The notes: generated by a model not told the origin, from the letters alone. Positions 17,583 through 27,153 are shown, counted from the first letter of the stretch. The stretch is 64,000 bases of DNA from G038396625 sp038396625 (GCA_038396625.1 CP121688.1:3968001-4032000); one strand, 5' to 3'. Program-made: numbers and translations.

Positions 17583-18284
17583 TTAAGCCCTATAATAATC
17601 ATCTATGATTTCACAGCCTTTATTCGTCAATTTATCTGCCACCCATTGTTTATTTGATGTTCCATTTTTAGCAGCGTCAACCTTAGCACTGTCAGTGGCA
17701 GATAAAATTTTGGCTTCTTCTAAAAGAGCTTCGGCATCATTTTTAGGAATCACAATCAGTCCATCTTTATCTCCTAATATAATATCACCAGGATTTACAG
17801 GAACTCCTCCTATGGCAATAGGGATATTCACTTCCCCAGGACCCTCTTTAAATGGTCCACCCGGCGTATATCCTGTTGCATACACAGGTATTTCCATTTT
17901 TGATATAGCATCAATGTCCCTAATTGGTCCATCAAAAACAAGGCCTGATATCTTTTTCGTATATTGGGCATATGCTGCCATGACCTCTCCAATTAATGCA
18001 CGACCTCTATCACCCTCGTTGGATACTATTATTATATCACCTTCCCCTGCCATTTCCAGCGCTTGATGAATCATAAGGTTATCTCCTGGTCTTACTTTTA
18101 CAGTAACTGCCACTCCTGCCATAATATCCTCTTTAGGACTAGACATAAGTTTGATTTCTGGATTTAATGCATATACTCTGTTCATACAATCGCAAACGTT
18201 CGCCGCAGGGATTGCTTTAAAACCCTCTACGATCTCTTTGCTCGGTAATTTTCTCTTTAAAAATATTCTGTTTCCAATAGCCAT
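17583..18284 (-). CDS. RraA-like / HMG-aldolase-fold protein
   Basis: 233 residues. RraA/4-hydroxy-4-methyl-2-oxoglutarate aldolase signatures are ANVCDCMNRVYA, GVAVTVKVRPGDNLMIHQAL, SNEGDRGRALIGEVMAAYAQ, GLVFDGPIRDIDAI and PGDIILGDKDGLIVIP, with the G-x-x-R and D metal-binding residues present. In catabolic clusters such proteins are usually oxaloacetate decarboxylases or aldolases acting on branched hydroxy-keto acids, rather than RNase E regulators. The stop of the upstream dehydrogenase touches its start (18284/18285), so the two are coupled. Confidence 0.85.
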   Translation of the reverse strand: MAIGNRIFLKRKLPSKEIVEGFKAIPAANVCDCMNRVYALNPEIKLMSSPKEDIMAGVAVTVKVRPGDNLMIHQALEMAGEGDIIIVSNEGDRGRALIGEVMAAYAQYTKKISGLVFDGPIRDIDAISKMEIPVYATGYTPGGPFKEGPGEVNIPIAIGGVPVNPGDIILGDKDGLIVIPKNDAEALLEEAKILSATDSAKVDAAKNGTSNKQWVADKLTNKGCEIIDDYYRA

Positions 18285-19262
18285 TTACATTGCCTCCTGT
18301 TTTCTAAAATATTGCTTATTTACAACATATTTAACTTCTTCCCCATTTTCAAAACCGATGATATTCTCTGCCATTAACGGAATCATGTGGACTATAAGAT
18401 CTGCTGAGGTTCCTCCAATATGGGGAGTTAATGTGACATTGGGTGCTTCAAGAATAGGGTCGCCTGGATGTACAGGCTCCTGGGCGATACAATCAAGACC
18501 TGCTCCCAATATCCTGTTGTTTTTAAGGGCTTCTATCAAATCCTCTTCGTTGATAATCCCTCCCCTTGATGTGTTTACAATGATTGCTGTAGGTTTCATT
18601 AACTCAATTTTCTTTTTATTAATCAAATTTCTTGTACTATCTGTTAAAGGAAGATGCAGACTTATAATATCTGATGTTTTCAATAACTCATCAAGCTCTA
18701 CATATTTCATATCTAATCTTTTTTCTTCCTCTTCTTTCATTCTAAAAGCATCATAGTATTGAACCGTTGCTCCAAAAACTTGTACTTTTTTGGCAACCTC
18801 TTTTCCTATATTTCCACATCCAATTAGTCCAACAACTTTGTCTAGTATGCAATAGGAACGGTCTGTGTATACAGTTTTCGTCCACTGTCCCTTCTCCATA
18901 GCTTCATGTTGTACAATCAAGTTTCTGTAAACAGCAAGCATTTGCAAGACAGCAAGTTCTGATACTGCATAGGCATTAGCTCCAGGAGAATTAGAAACAT
19001 ATACATTATGTTCACCTGCTGCTACTATATCTATGGTATCATATCCAGCCCCCCACTTTTGAATCAGTTTTAAGTTTCTGTTTCTTTCGATGTCTTCCCT
19101 ACTTATCTTAAACAATCTTAATACGATAATCTCAGCATCAGTCAAATTATCATACTTTTCCTGAGTATCCACTATTTGAATTTCAAACTTGTCTTTAGGA
19201 AGCATCTCATAAAACATTTCATATGTCCCTGTTGGAAAAATACCAACTAAAGCCACTTTCAT
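18285..19262 (-). CDS. NAD-dependent D-2-hydroxyacid dehydrogenase
   Basis: 325 residues. The Rossmann signature VGLIGCGNIGKEVAKKVQVF is at ~150. Substrate and catalytic residues are visible in VNTSRGGIINEEDLIEAL (Arg), AQEPVHPGDPI (Glu) and LTPHIGGTS (His). It oxidises or reduces 2-hydroxy/2-keto acids. I chose the ATG at 19262, preceded by AGAGAGGTGATG; the longer frame upstream runs across the sigma54 promoter and cannot be coding. It is the first gene of the cluster, so the promoter at 19303-19318 drives it directly. Confidence 0.92.
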   Translation of the reverse strand: MKVALVGIFPTGTYEMFYEMLPKDKFEIQIVDTQEKYDNLTDAEIIVLRLFKISREDIERNRNLKLIQKWGAGYDTIDIVAAGEHNVYVSNSPGANAYAVSELAVLQMLAVYRNLIVQHEAMEKGQWTKTVYTDRSYCILDKVVGLIGCGNIGKEVAKKVQVFGATVQYYDAFRMKEEEEKRLDMKYVELDELLKTSDIISLHLPLTDSTRNLINKKKIELMKPTAIIVNTSRGGIINEEDLIEALKNNRILGAGLDCIAQEPVHPGDPILEAPNVTLTPHIGGTSADLIVHMIPLMAENIIGFENGEEVKYVVNKQYFRKQEAM

Positions 19263-19302
19263 CCACATCACCTCTCTAAATATTGTTTCGATTCTATATA
19301 AT

Positions 19303-19318
19303 AGCAATAGTCGTGCCA
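19303..19318 (-). promoter_or_regulatory. Sigma54 (RpoN) -24/-12 promoter
   Basis: The reverse strand reads TGGCACGACTATTGCT, a full match to TGGCACG-N4-TTGCW. The -12 element ends about 40 bases before the ATG of the dehydrogenase gene. The activator is encoded next door. Confidence 0.9.
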
Positions 19319-19399
19319 AAAGTACAAGAAAATTGCTTTCTTGTGTTTTCAAGCATTCCGTCTAAATATAGTGAATAATTTATCAATTTTCTATCTCGT

Positions 19400-19458
19400 A
19401 TTTCATTTTTGAAATGTATTTATTCCATTTTTGAGATTATCATTCAAACTTTTGAAAT
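19400..19458. promoter_or_regulatory. Three tandem palindromic activator sites (putative UAS)
   Basis: ATTTCATTTTTGAAAT (19400-19415), ATTCCATTTTTGAGAT (19422-19437) and ATTCAAACTTTTGAAAT (19442-19458) are spaced 20-22 bases apart. They lie 80-140 bases upstream of the sigma54 promoter. Helical-turn spacing and position fit binding sites for the PrpR-type activator. The binding itself is inferred. Confidence 0.65.
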
Positions 19459-19700
19459 ACAAAATAATTTCGAAGCAATAAAACTCTAGCATTTGTGTGT
19501 TAATTAAGGCAATGTACTATGAAAGCTTTTCTGTTACATCTTTGATAAAAAAATTCGCATGTTGCTACCGCAACTACTCATACCACAAACGATTTTTCTT
19601 CGAATAAGATTCTCGAAATCTCCCTTGCTTAAAGTTCTAAGCAAATGTGCTTTACCCTTTATCCACTGTTTTCTATACACATAATTTTCTCATCGGAATA

Positions 19701-19728
19701 AAAAAATCCCTATCATAAAGACAGGGAT
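19701..19728 (-). terminator. Terminator of the sigma54 activator gene
   Basis: On the reverse strand ATCCCTGTC / GATAGGGAT is followed by TTTTTTTATT, directly after the activator stop codon. Confidence 0.8.
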
Positions 19729-19749
19729 AAGACGCTACACTTTGCAATC

Positions 19750-21789
19750 CTATAATAGATTAAACTTTTTCATTTTGCGCCACAACGTTGTTGTACTTAT
19801 GCTTAATAATTGAGCAGTTTTTTCTCTATTTCCCCCTGTTTTTTCAAGGGCTTCTTTTATCATTTCAGCTTCCATCTGGGCAAAAGAATAGGGTTCAAAG
19901 GAATTTGTTTCTGATAAAACGCTTTCCCTTATACTATTAAATATTTCTTTGTTCTTTATAACCGTAGAAGTTTTTTGAATATCAGAAGTATTTATTCTCT
20001 CTCCTATAAGCATTTCAATAATATTTATAAGCTTCGTTTCCGTTTCAGAAGCTGGTTTTTCATTTGACTTATTAGGATCATGCTTATTAAAAGTCATATT
20101 TTTCAGAACTTCTGTAGTCTTTTCTCCATCGATTATTCCACCTTCACAGATAACAGTAAGTCTTTCAATAATATTTGCAAGTTGTCTTATATTTCCTGGC
20201 CAATCATATTCGCCAAGCATTTGGATTGCATCTTGCGCTATGATCATATTTCCCTTCGCTTTTTCTTTAATGAAATAATATATTAGTTCCTTTACATCTC
20301 CTTTTCTATCTCTTAATGGAGGCAATTCAAGCTCTAAAACAGCCAGTCTATAATATAAATCTTCTCTAAAATTTCCTTTATAAATCTCATCCATTAAGTT
20401 TTTATTACTAGCAGCTAGTATCCTGACATCTATGGGAGTAACTTTATCATCACCTATTCTAGAAACCTCTTTTTCCTGAATTACCCTTAGAAGTTTAACT
20501 TGTACATCAGTTGAAACTTCACTTATTTCGTCTAAAAAAACAGTCCCCATATGGGCTAGCTCGAATATACCTGCTTTTCCTTCGTTTCTTGCTCCTGTAA
20601 AAGCCCCCTTTACATAACCAAAAAGTTCACTTTCCAAGATATTTTCTGGAAGGGCTGCACAATTTATCGCAACAAATGGCTGTCTTTTTCGGTTACTATA
20701 ATTGTGGATACTTTGAGCAAACACTTCTTTTCCTGTACCTGTTTCACCAATTATTAATATTGTACTATCCGATTTTGCATATCTAGCAGCACGTTTTTTA
20801 ACTATGTCTATAACCCTTGATTTGCCAATAATATCATTGAAGGTTTTCTTTGCAACATGTCCACTGCCCAAATGTTTTTTACGAATTTCCCTGTCAATAG
20901 ATTGAATCTTGTTCTCTTCTTGTATTGTTGCAACTGCCCCTATCGTTTTGTCTTCTACTTTTATTGGAACACTGTTTATTACAATAGATTGACCTCCAAC
21001 GTTAAGTAATTCACTGAAATTCTCTTTTCCTGTATTTGCTGTATCTATAAGTAAGGATGATGGCAGAACCTCTTTTATATTTCGTTGATCTTTATAATTT
21101 AAAATCTTTTTTGCTATTTCATTGATATGAATAATCTGCCCATCTCTTTCAATCCCTACAATTCCCTCCGAAGTACAGTTTAATATAGAATTAATAGTTT
21201 CATATTTTTCCTTTCTCTCTATCTCAATCTTCAAATCATGAAGCGCTTCGTTTAGAGCTAGGTTAATAGCACCAGGGTCAGCATGCCCCATTACACAAGG
21301 TACATTATATTTTTTTGCCGCTTTTGCTAGCTGGAATCCTCCTATAACGACCTTAATACCATTATCAATATACTCTTTTAATCTTTCTCTTATCTCATTT
21401 TGATTTTGGATTTCAGTTACAACAATACCCGTTTTCATTATTTGATTGTAATTTCTTGCTGCTTCACAAATATCTCTAAAACCGATAACTCCAATCTTAT
21501 CTGAAATCTTTTTAGCACGTTCAACAGATAAATGTATATCAATAAAACCATGCCTTATATCGACAACAGGAACACCAACTTTATCTCTTAAATAGGTGGC
21601 TGTTCCACCTCTACATATTACGACTTTGGTCCCTGATCGAATTACCACTTCTGATATTTTATAGGCCTCTTCCATAGTAGCTTCATAAACAGGAAAGTCT
21701 AACTTTCTCTTCTTAAGCACCTCTTTAATTGTCACTGTAAGATTAGAAGTTGTAGAAATAAGTATTATTTCATTATTCAATATATTCAC
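19750..21789 (-). CDS. Sigma54-dependent transcriptional activator with PrpR N-terminal domain
   Basis: 679 residues. PrpR_N sensory domain at ~1-190 (VICRGGTATYLRD, VPVVDIRHGFIDI, GIKVVIGGFQLAKAAKK). PAS domain at ~200-300 (EGIVGIERDGQIIHINEIA). AAA+ domain at ~325-560 with Walker A GETGTGKE, the sigma54-contact loop ESELFGYVKGAFTGARNEGK and Walker B GTVFLDEISE. Fis-type helix-turn-helix at the C-terminus (ALEKTGGNREKTAQLLSIST). PrpR_N domains sense organic-acid metabolites. The gene abuts the promoter and UAS region of the cluster it surely activates and reads in the same direction. Confidence 0.93.
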   Translation of the reverse strand: MNILNNEIILISTTSNLTVTIKEVLKKRKLDFPVYEATMEEAYKISEVVIRSGTKVVICRGGTATYLRDKVGVPVVDIRHGFIDIHLSVERAKKISDKIGVIGFRDICEAARNYNQIMKTGIVVTEIQNQNEIRERLKEYIDNGIKVVIGGFQLAKAAKKYNVPCVMGHADPGAINLALNEALHDLKIEIERKEKYETINSILNCTSEGIVGIERDGQIIHINEIAKKILNYKDQRNIKEVLPSSLLIDTANTGKENFSELLNVGGQSIVINSVPIKVEDKTIGAVATIQEENKIQSIDREIRKKHLGSGHVAKKTFNDIIGKSRVIDIVKKRAARYAKSDSTILIIGETGTGKEVFAQSIHNYSNRKRQPFVAINCAALPENILESELFGYVKGAFTGARNEGKAGIFELAHMGTVFLDEISEVSTDVQVKLLRVIQEKEVSRIGDDKVTPIDVRILAASNKNLMDEIYKGNFREDLYYRLAVLELELPPLRDRKGDVKELIYYFIKEKAKGNMIIAQDAIQMLGEYDWPGNIRQLANIIERLTVICEGGIIDGEKTTEVLKNMTFNKHDPNKSNEKPASETETKLINIIEMLIGERINTSDIQKTSTVIKNKEIFNSIRESVLSETNSFEPYSFAQMEAEMIKEALEKTGGNREKTAQLLSISTTTLWRKMKKFNLL

Positions 21790-21908
21790 CTCCGTTAAGC
21801 ATCACTGGATTATACCTGAGGATATATACTATCTAATTAAAAAGATATCTTTTATCCTGTTAGCAATAGAAAGAATTCAAATTAAATACCAGTAGATTTA
21901 TCTAAATT

Positions 21909-23056
21909 AACCCGTTGTGCCAGTAAAACTTACAAATAGAAAAACTCCAACTAATTATGTTAACCCATTATTAATAACCAACAAGTCATTAAGATAGGAG
22001 GATAACATATGCTGGAGCTTACTAAAAAATATTCTATCAAAGGAATAGGTGATTTAAAAGACTTTATTACTAGTACCTACATCATAATTGACGATATTTA
22101 CCAAAATATCACTCCAACACATATTAAAGAACGTAATAATATCAACGATTCTATCCTAAGCGATAGTGAAATAATTACCATAAGCATTGTTGGTGAACTT
22201 CTCACCATTAATTCAGAAAATGCTTGGCTATGATTTTGTAAAAAAATCTAAATGATTTATTCCCAAAGTTTTGCAGTAAAACTCAATTTAATAGAACCTG
22301 TAGGGCACTAAATGCAGTAATTGATGAAATCCGTAAAGAACTTACTTCCATGTTAGGATATCGAGCTCAATCCTTAAGGATTATAGGTAGTATCCCTACC
22401 CCAGTGTGCAAATTTGGTAGAGTATACTTTCACAAATCCTTTAAAGTTGATGCAACCTATGAATATTGTGCTTCTAAGAAAGAAACCTATTATGGTTTTA
22501 AGTTGCATGCTCTCACTACTGTAGATGGATTTACTACTGATTTTGTTTTTACCCCGGCAAATGTAGATGATCGAGAAGCTGTATGGGAGTTAGTAGACAG
22601 CTATAAATCAATAACTATCATAGGCCACAAGGGGTATATCGATAAGAATCTAACCTCAGACCTAGAGAGCGAAAAAGAAATTGATCTAATATTTATGAAA
22701 AGGGGTAACAGTAAAGATCCCTATCCTAAATGGCTTCGCTAATATATTTTCAAGCTTAGAAGACGAATAGAGACTACATTTGCACAATTAACAGAGCAGC
22801 TAAACATCAATAAAGTCTTAGCGAAATCCTTATGTGGACTTATGACAAGACTTAGAACGAAGGTTTTAACCCATAATCTCTGTTATTTTGTTAATCATAT
22901 TCTAGGCAAAAAAACAAAATTAGGGTTCATTAAAGAACTAATATTTGGGTAATCTATCCATAAAACTGCAATAAAATTAAATACAAGGAATATCGCGCCT
23001 TTTTTGATTTCCATAATATTCCTTCATTGTATTTTAAATAAATAGCACAACGGATT
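21909..23056 (+). mobile_element. Degenerate insertion sequence, IS982-like
   Basis: Imperfect terminal inverted repeats: AACCCGTTGTGC on the left (21909-21920) and, on the other strand, AATCCGTTGTGC on the right (23045-23056). AAATT lies directly outside both ends and may be the target duplication. It carries the broken transposase at 22009-22952. Confidence 0.75.
22009..22952 (+). pseudogene. IS982-family transposase, disrupted
   Basis: The first frame (22009-22233) gives the family N-terminus (SIKGIGDLKDFITSTYIIID, SDSEIITISIVGELLTINSE). A shift near 22225-22255 then moves into the frame LNDLFPKFCSKTQFNRTCR ... ELTSMLGYRAQSLRIIG. An in-frame TAA at 22740-22742 breaks the reading, which continues in the same frame as YIFKLRRRIETTFAQLTEQL to a stop at 22950-22952. 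DDE-type context is seen in FKVDATYEYCASKKETYYGF and GHKGYIDKNL. At least one frameshift and one nonsense codon make it inactive. Confidence 0.85.
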
Positions 23057-23332
23057 AAATTATAAATGATATTTCATATCATGTCTTGCATATTTTCTAC
23101 AGTGTACTCATTAAATCCTTTATTGTATACGAGGATTGACTAGCAATCAAGTATAGCATTGTAAATCAGCAAGGTTGAAATAAGGGTATAAATTAAAAAG
23201 AAAATAAAATAATGGTATTAGACAAAACCCTAAACTCCTTGCTACTAGCGGAGAAAGTGGAATTTTACCCCTGTACTGTTTCCAGCACACACAATTTCCA
23301 GTTGCGTTAGTATAAACTCCAAAAAACCGCAG

Positions 23333-23363
23333 TCATTTATGGTACGGTTCACTGTACCATAAG
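23333..23363 (-). repeat. rlmH-type attachment-like repeat, copy B
   Basis: On the reverse strand 23350-23333 reads GAACCGTACCATAAATGA, identical over 18 bases to the rlmH 3' end at 30771-30788. It is followed by CTGCGGTTTTTTGG. It is also half of an inverted repeat TTATGGTAC / GTACCATAA (23338-23363). It lies in noncoding DNA between the IS and the queC stop. Confidence 0.8.
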
Positions 23364-23386
23364 TAACAAAAATTTTTTACGCTTGC

Positions 23387-24067
23387 TTATATGTTCTTAT
23401 TTTGTATCATCTTTTTAAATTGTAAATATCCATTTTTGCGAAGCTTACATGCTGGACATTCTCCACAACCATTTCCAATGATTCCATTATAACAAGTTAA
23501 TGTTTCGTTTTTTATTATATCTAATACTTTAAGGTCACAAGCTAACTTCCAGGTTTCAGCTTTATCTATCCACATCAGTGGTGTATGAATTACAAACTCA
23601 TAATCCATAGAAAGATTTAAGGTTACATTTAAAGATTTTATAAATATGTCTCTGCAATCCGGATAACCACTAAAATCACTTTGCGAAACGCCTGTAACGA
23701 TATTACTGATACCTCTTTGTTTTGCAAAAACAGCTACGAATGTTAAAAATAACATGTTTCTTCCATCTACAAAAGAATTTGGAACGCCTTCTTTTGGCTG
23801 CTCTTTGTCTACCTGAATATCTATTCTTGTTAATGAATTTGGTGCTAGCTGGTTTAATAGGGTTAAATCCAATATATGGTATTCTATGTCATGTTTTCTA
23901 CAAATCTCCTTTACACAGTCAAGTTCTAGTTTATGCTTTTGACCATAGTCAAAAGACACTGCTATTACTTCTTTATATCTCTTTTTTGCCCAAAATAAAC
24001 AAGTTGTACTATCTTGCCCACCGCTAAAAACTACTACTGCTTTATCTTTATTCATTGTTTGTTGCAT
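23387..24067 (-). CDS. queC: 7-cyano-7-deazaguanine (preQ0) synthase QueC
   Basis: 226 residues from the chosen start. It converts carboxy-deazaguanine to preQ0 using ATP and ammonia. The PP-loop is [20 protein letters not shown]; the zinc site is [20 protein letters not shown] near the C-terminus. The ATG at 24067 has a perfect GGAGGCGCGT ribosome site. The open frame extends a further 37 codons to an ATG at 24178 overlapping queE by 17 bases, so a longer form with a charged helical extension ([20 protein letters not shown]) cannot be excluded. Last gene of the preQ1-riboswitch operon. A QueF-type reductase is absent here. Confidence 0.93.
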   Translation of the reverse strand: MQQTMNKDKAVVVFSGGQDSTTCLFWAKKRYKEVIAVSFDYGQKHKLELDCVKEICRKHDIEYHILDLTLLNQLAPNSLTRIDIQVDKEQPKEGVPNSFVDGRNMLFLTFVAVFAKQRGISNIVTGVSQSDFSGYPDCRDIFIKSLNVTLNLSMDYEFVIHTPLMWIDKAETWKLACDLKVLDIIKNETLTCYNGIIGNGCGECPACKLRKNGYLQFKKMIQNKNI

Positions 24068-24161
24068 ACGCGCCTCCATCAAGTTTGATTTATCATAAAG
24101 CTTATTATTTTTTAACTTTTCTCTTATATGCTCTTGTATTTTTTTCTTATCTATTGAAAAT

Positions 24162-24830
24162 TTATACTCCTCTTTCATCTTTATCCCATATAATTTTATG
24201 AAGCTGAATCTGTAATTTAACTTTATTCATTTTATTTAATTTCATAAATTCAACAATTTCTTTCATATCAATTTGATTATATACTGGACTCAAATACACA
24301 TGACATTTATTCGTTAAGTCAAATTTATCTATTAATTTATTTGCCTGATTCAGATCTTCAGTGCTTCCAACAACAAACTTCACTGTATCCTTAAAAGTTA
24401 AATTATAAAAATTATCTGTACACATTTTATTTTCCATATTGCTCGAACCCAGCTTATAGTCCATGGTAAAGCTTAAAGATGTGTTTCTCATATGATTATA
24501 CGGTTCTAAAGTTATACTCCCATTTGTTTCAATTTCCACTTCAATGTCCCGGTCATTCAAAAGCATCTTAAGAAGTACTTCTAATCCATATTGCAATAAT
24601 GGTTCCCCACCTGTTAAAGTTACATTTCTAACCCCTGTATCCTTTATATACTTATATATTGCATTTTCATCCATTACTATAAAATCTACATCACTTTTAT
24701 TTGCCCACATGGTATCACAATAGCTGCACCTTAAATTACATCCTGCGAATCTAATAAATACAGCTAATTCTCCAGCTTTCATTCCCTCCCCATTGACACT
24801 TATAAACTTCTCTACCACTTTAAAGTTCAT
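24162..24830 (-). CDS. queE: 7-carboxy-7-deazaguanine synthase QueE (radical SAM)
   Basis: 222 residues. The radical-SAM cluster motif is [13 protein letters not shown] (CxxxCxxC variant CNLRCSYC), preceded by [19 protein letters not shown] and followed by [13 protein letters not shown]. It turns 6-carboxytetrahydropterin into carboxy-deazaguanine. The start has GGGAGCTGAAAGC upstream. It stands 12 bases after queD. Confidence 0.95.
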   Translation of the reverse strand: MNFKVVEKFISVNGEGMKAGELAVFIRFAGCNLRCSYCDTMWANKSDVDFIVMDENAIYKYIKDTGVRNVTLTGGEPLLQYGLEVLLKMLLNDRDIEVEIETNGSITLEPYNHMRNTSLSFTMDYKLGSSNMENKMCTDNFYNLTFKDTVKFVVGSTEDLNQANKLIDKFDLTNKCHVYLSPVYNQIDMKEIVEFMKLNKMNKVKLQIQLHKIIWDKDERGV

Positions 24831-24842
24831 GCTTTCAGCTCC

Positions 24843-25262
24843 CTACCCTTCATATATAGCACAGCTTGTTGGCGTTTCAAAAACAGAGACTCTTTTTACA
24901 TCATAACCTTTATCCTGCATTTGATGATAAAAATGACAAGAAAAATTTTCTGCCGTAGGTCTAAAATTAACTTCTATCACATTAAATTTGTCATCTATTA
25001 AACATTTCAATGTTTCTTCTCTCATCGTATTTTTCTGAACAATCAATGCATGATCATAAAAATCTGCTATCTCCTTTAAGTCTTTCTTTAAGTCTCCAAA
25101 GTCTACAACCATTCCATCCTGCTGTCCACCTTCTACCAATTTATCTGATTTTATCTCTACTAAAACTCTCCATCTATGACCATGAATATTCGAGCATTTC
25201 CCATTGTATCCGCTTAAAAAATGCGCACTGTCAAAACTTTGTTCTACTTGTAAACAAAACAT
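24843..25262 (-). CDS. queD: 6-carboxy-5,6,7,8-tetrahydropterin synthase QueD
   Basis: 139 residues. The zinc-binding and catalytic pattern is FDSAHFLSGYNGKCSNIHGH, with His in SAHF and HGH and the catalytic Cys in CSNIHGH. It is followed by MVVDFGDLKK and the C-terminal FRPTAENFSC and VFETPTSCAIY. It makes carboxytetrahydropterin from dihydroneopterin triphosphate, the first pathway-specific step to preQ0. Good AGGAGGCAATTTT ribosome site. Confidence 0.95.
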   Translation of the reverse strand: MFCLQVEQSFDSAHFLSGYNGKCSNIHGHRWRVLVEIKSDKLVEGGQQDGMVVDFGDLKKDLKEIADFYDHALIVQKNTMREETLKCLIDDKFNVIEVNFRPTAENFSCHFYHQMQDKGYDVKRVSVFETPTSCAIYEG

Positions 25263-25273
25263 AAAATTGCCTC

Positions 25274-26035
25274 CTATTTCTTTAATCTATTTCCGTAATA
25301 GCAGCATCCGATCGCTCCATTAAACTGAGGTTCATTGACAGCTATGATCTGGCTATAGTCATTGGTTAAATATTCTTTAATTGCATGATTATAAGCAACT
25401 CCTCCAGTTAACACCAGCTTACTTCCATTAAAATTTGTCAACATCGGCCTTAATCTTTTATATAATGAATAATTTACTCCTGCACACAATCTCTCCATGC
25501 TTATCCCCTCTGCTATTTTTCCTATCAGTTCAGATTCTGAAAATACTGCACAGGTTGAATTGAGTTCAACTGGATTTTCAATATGTCTTGAAAGTTCATC
25601 TAAAGAAATCTCTAGAACATTTGCCATATTTTCTAAATACCTGCCGCAGGATGATGCACATTTATCATTTAGCTCAAGATCAGTAGTTAAGCCCTTTTCA
25701 ACTTTGACTACTTTAACGTCTTGCCCTCCAATATCTAATAATATAAAATCATTCAACCCAGTTTGATAAATAGCACCGTAAACGTGTGCTTTTATTTCAT
25801 TGATAGGTTTAAATTTATTTAAATTAGTATTATTCCTTCCATAACCAGTAGAAATAGCTTTATCCACTTCTCCTATATTAAGCTTATTTACATCTACCGC
25901 TACTTTCTCATCATATGTGCAATAGTCTCTATAAAAGGTCATCGTACCCATTTTTTCCTTATATACGATTTCTGAACCTTCCATTAAGACAATTTTCACT
26001 TCTCTGCTGCCCAGATCTATTCCCAAGACTCTCAA
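25274..26035 (-). CDS. 2-hydroxyacyl-CoA dehydratase-type activase (BadF/BcrA/HgdC family ATPase)
   Basis: 253 residues. ASKHA ATPase fold: phosphate 1 motif LGIDLGSREVKIVL, phosphate 2 FILLDIGGQDVKVVKV, adenosine motif LVLTGGVAYN. The two cysteines that bind the bridging [4Fe-4S] cluster of the homodimer are in NDKCASSCGRYLEN and NSTCAVFSESELI. These activases hydrolyse ATP to push a low-potential electron into a partner reductase. The partner here is the HgdB-like protein whose stop overlaps its start by 4 bases. It is embedded in a queuosine-precursor operon, where no such role is established, so its job here is an open question. Confidence 0.88.
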   Translation of the reverse strand: MRVLGIDLGSREVKIVLMEGSEIVYKEKMGTMTFYRDYCTYDEKVAVDVNKLNIGEVDKAISTGYGRNNTNLNKFKPINEIKAHVYGAIYQTGLNDFILLDIGGQDVKVVKVEKGLTTDLELNDKCASSCGRYLENMANVLEISLDELSRHIENPVELNSTCAVFSESELIGKIAEGISMERLCAGVNYSLYKRLRPMLTNFNGSKLVLTGGVAYNHAIKEYLTNDYSQIIAVNEPQFNGAIGCCYYGNRLKK

Positions 26036-27033
26036 TTAGAATCCTCCTTTAAATCATAAAGCATATCTAAAAATGCTTCTATTCTTAACTTCGTTCTAGC
26101 GTCCAATTTATTTAGCTTATCTCCTTCAATATTTAAAATGGGTATATCTAATTTTTGTTTTAAGATAATATCCTCAGCTGCTCTATGACAGAAAGCCTGT
26201 GTATAATGTATGATTGCATCTATTTTTCTTTCTTCTATTTGTTTTTTTATTTCGCTAAGTCTATAGTCCATATCATATGGATACGTATAATCATAATAAT
26301 GTTCATAAATATTTTTAGCTCTATCTGCCCGTGGAAAAGCAAATTCCCTTTGCACTTCATTATAGATAAATCTTGCATGAAAATTTTCAACAAACGCAAA
26401 TAAATCTTCTGTCATTGGAGGAACTCCTAAATATCCAAGTCTTAATGTTTTCCTATCAGGCTTTCTACTCTTTATTTCTTCAACTTTTTTCTCTAAAAGT
26501 AATCTATATTTTCCTACATCTCCATCAAAATCACTTGCACAAAGCTGAAATAAATGATTTTCAAAACCTGTAGCTTTATCATCAATATATGTTAATTGAT
26601 CAAGTTCTTTGGCTTTTTCTCTTATTTTGTTGATTTCTTCCCTCATTTCTTCTACTTTCTTTTCATTTACATTAAAATGTTCCATAAACTTCTTTATTTC
26701 TTTTTTAACATCTTCTTTTGTATGACGATGAGGAAATGAAAATGGATGAATCTTGATACCTCTGTTCCTTAAAATTTCTATTAATACCTTTGTATTAGAA
26801 CAGTCTCCCTCCATTACTCCCACGATTTCATGAATATCATTTTTCAAACATACACCATAAATCCCTTTGATCCAAGCACACATACTTTTAGGGAATCCAT
26901 CTTTTTCTGCCAAATCAATATATTTCAAATGCTTATCAGAAGTCACAAAAATATTATTAAGATCAATCGGTGTATAGCCAGCTGCTAATAACACCTCTAT
27001 CGGCACGGTTGTAGTCAAACCTATCTTTTTCAT
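26032..27033 (-). CDS. 2-hydroxyacyl-CoA dehydratase-like protein (HgdB/FldC/double-cubane family)
   Basis: 333 residues. Cluster-ligand cysteines of the family are recognisable: MCAWIKGIYG (C52), GDCSNT (C79) and QAFCHRAAED (C282). There are extra Cys residues at about 62 and 165. N-terminal GLTTTVPIEVLLAAGYTPID is typical. There is only one subunit, not the alpha/beta pair of true hydroxyacyl-CoA dehydratases, and no CoA-pathway genes are nearby, so it resembles the single-subunit double-cubane-cluster reductases. It is first in the operon behind a preQ1 riboswitch with GGGTGAAGCA before the ATG. Reduction of a deazaguanine intermediate is a hypothesis only. Confidence 0.85.
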   Translation of the reverse strand: MKKIGLTTTVPIEVLLAAGYTPIDLNNIFVTSDKHLKYIDLAEKDGFPKSMCAWIKGIYGVCLKNDIHEIVGVMEGDCSNTKVLIEILRNRGIKIHPFSFPHRHTKEDVKKEIKKFMEHFNVNEKKVEEMREEINKIREKAKELDQLTYIDDKATGFENHLFQLCASDFDGDVGKYRLLLEKKVEEIKSRKPDRKTLRLGYLGVPPMTEDLFAFVENFHARFIYNEVQREFAFPRADRAKNIYEHYYDYTYPYDMDYRLSEIKKQIEERKIDAIIHYTQAFCHRAAEDIILKQKLDIPILNIEGDKLNKLDARTKLRIEAFLDMLYDLKEDSN

Positions 27034-27153
27034 TGCTTCACCCTTTCAATAAGTAACCTAAGCGTACAAAATTCACAGCAATTACTTTGTTTACAGTTAT
27101 AAAAAATTTCAACTATTTTGCTCATAAAAAAAAGGCATACCTGCCCCATAAAC

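Noticed and set aside
26032..27033. True 2-hydroxyacyl-CoA dehydratase of amino-acid fermentation
   Set aside because: Only one dehydratase-type subunit is present, there are no CoA-transferase, acyl-CoA dehydrogenase or Etf genes, and the operon is preQ1-controlled.
27125..27147. Second terminator after the preQ1 switch (GGCA-GGTA-TGCC with T9)
   Set aside because: The stem is only four base pairs; too weak to call separately, noted within the riboswitch terminator entry.
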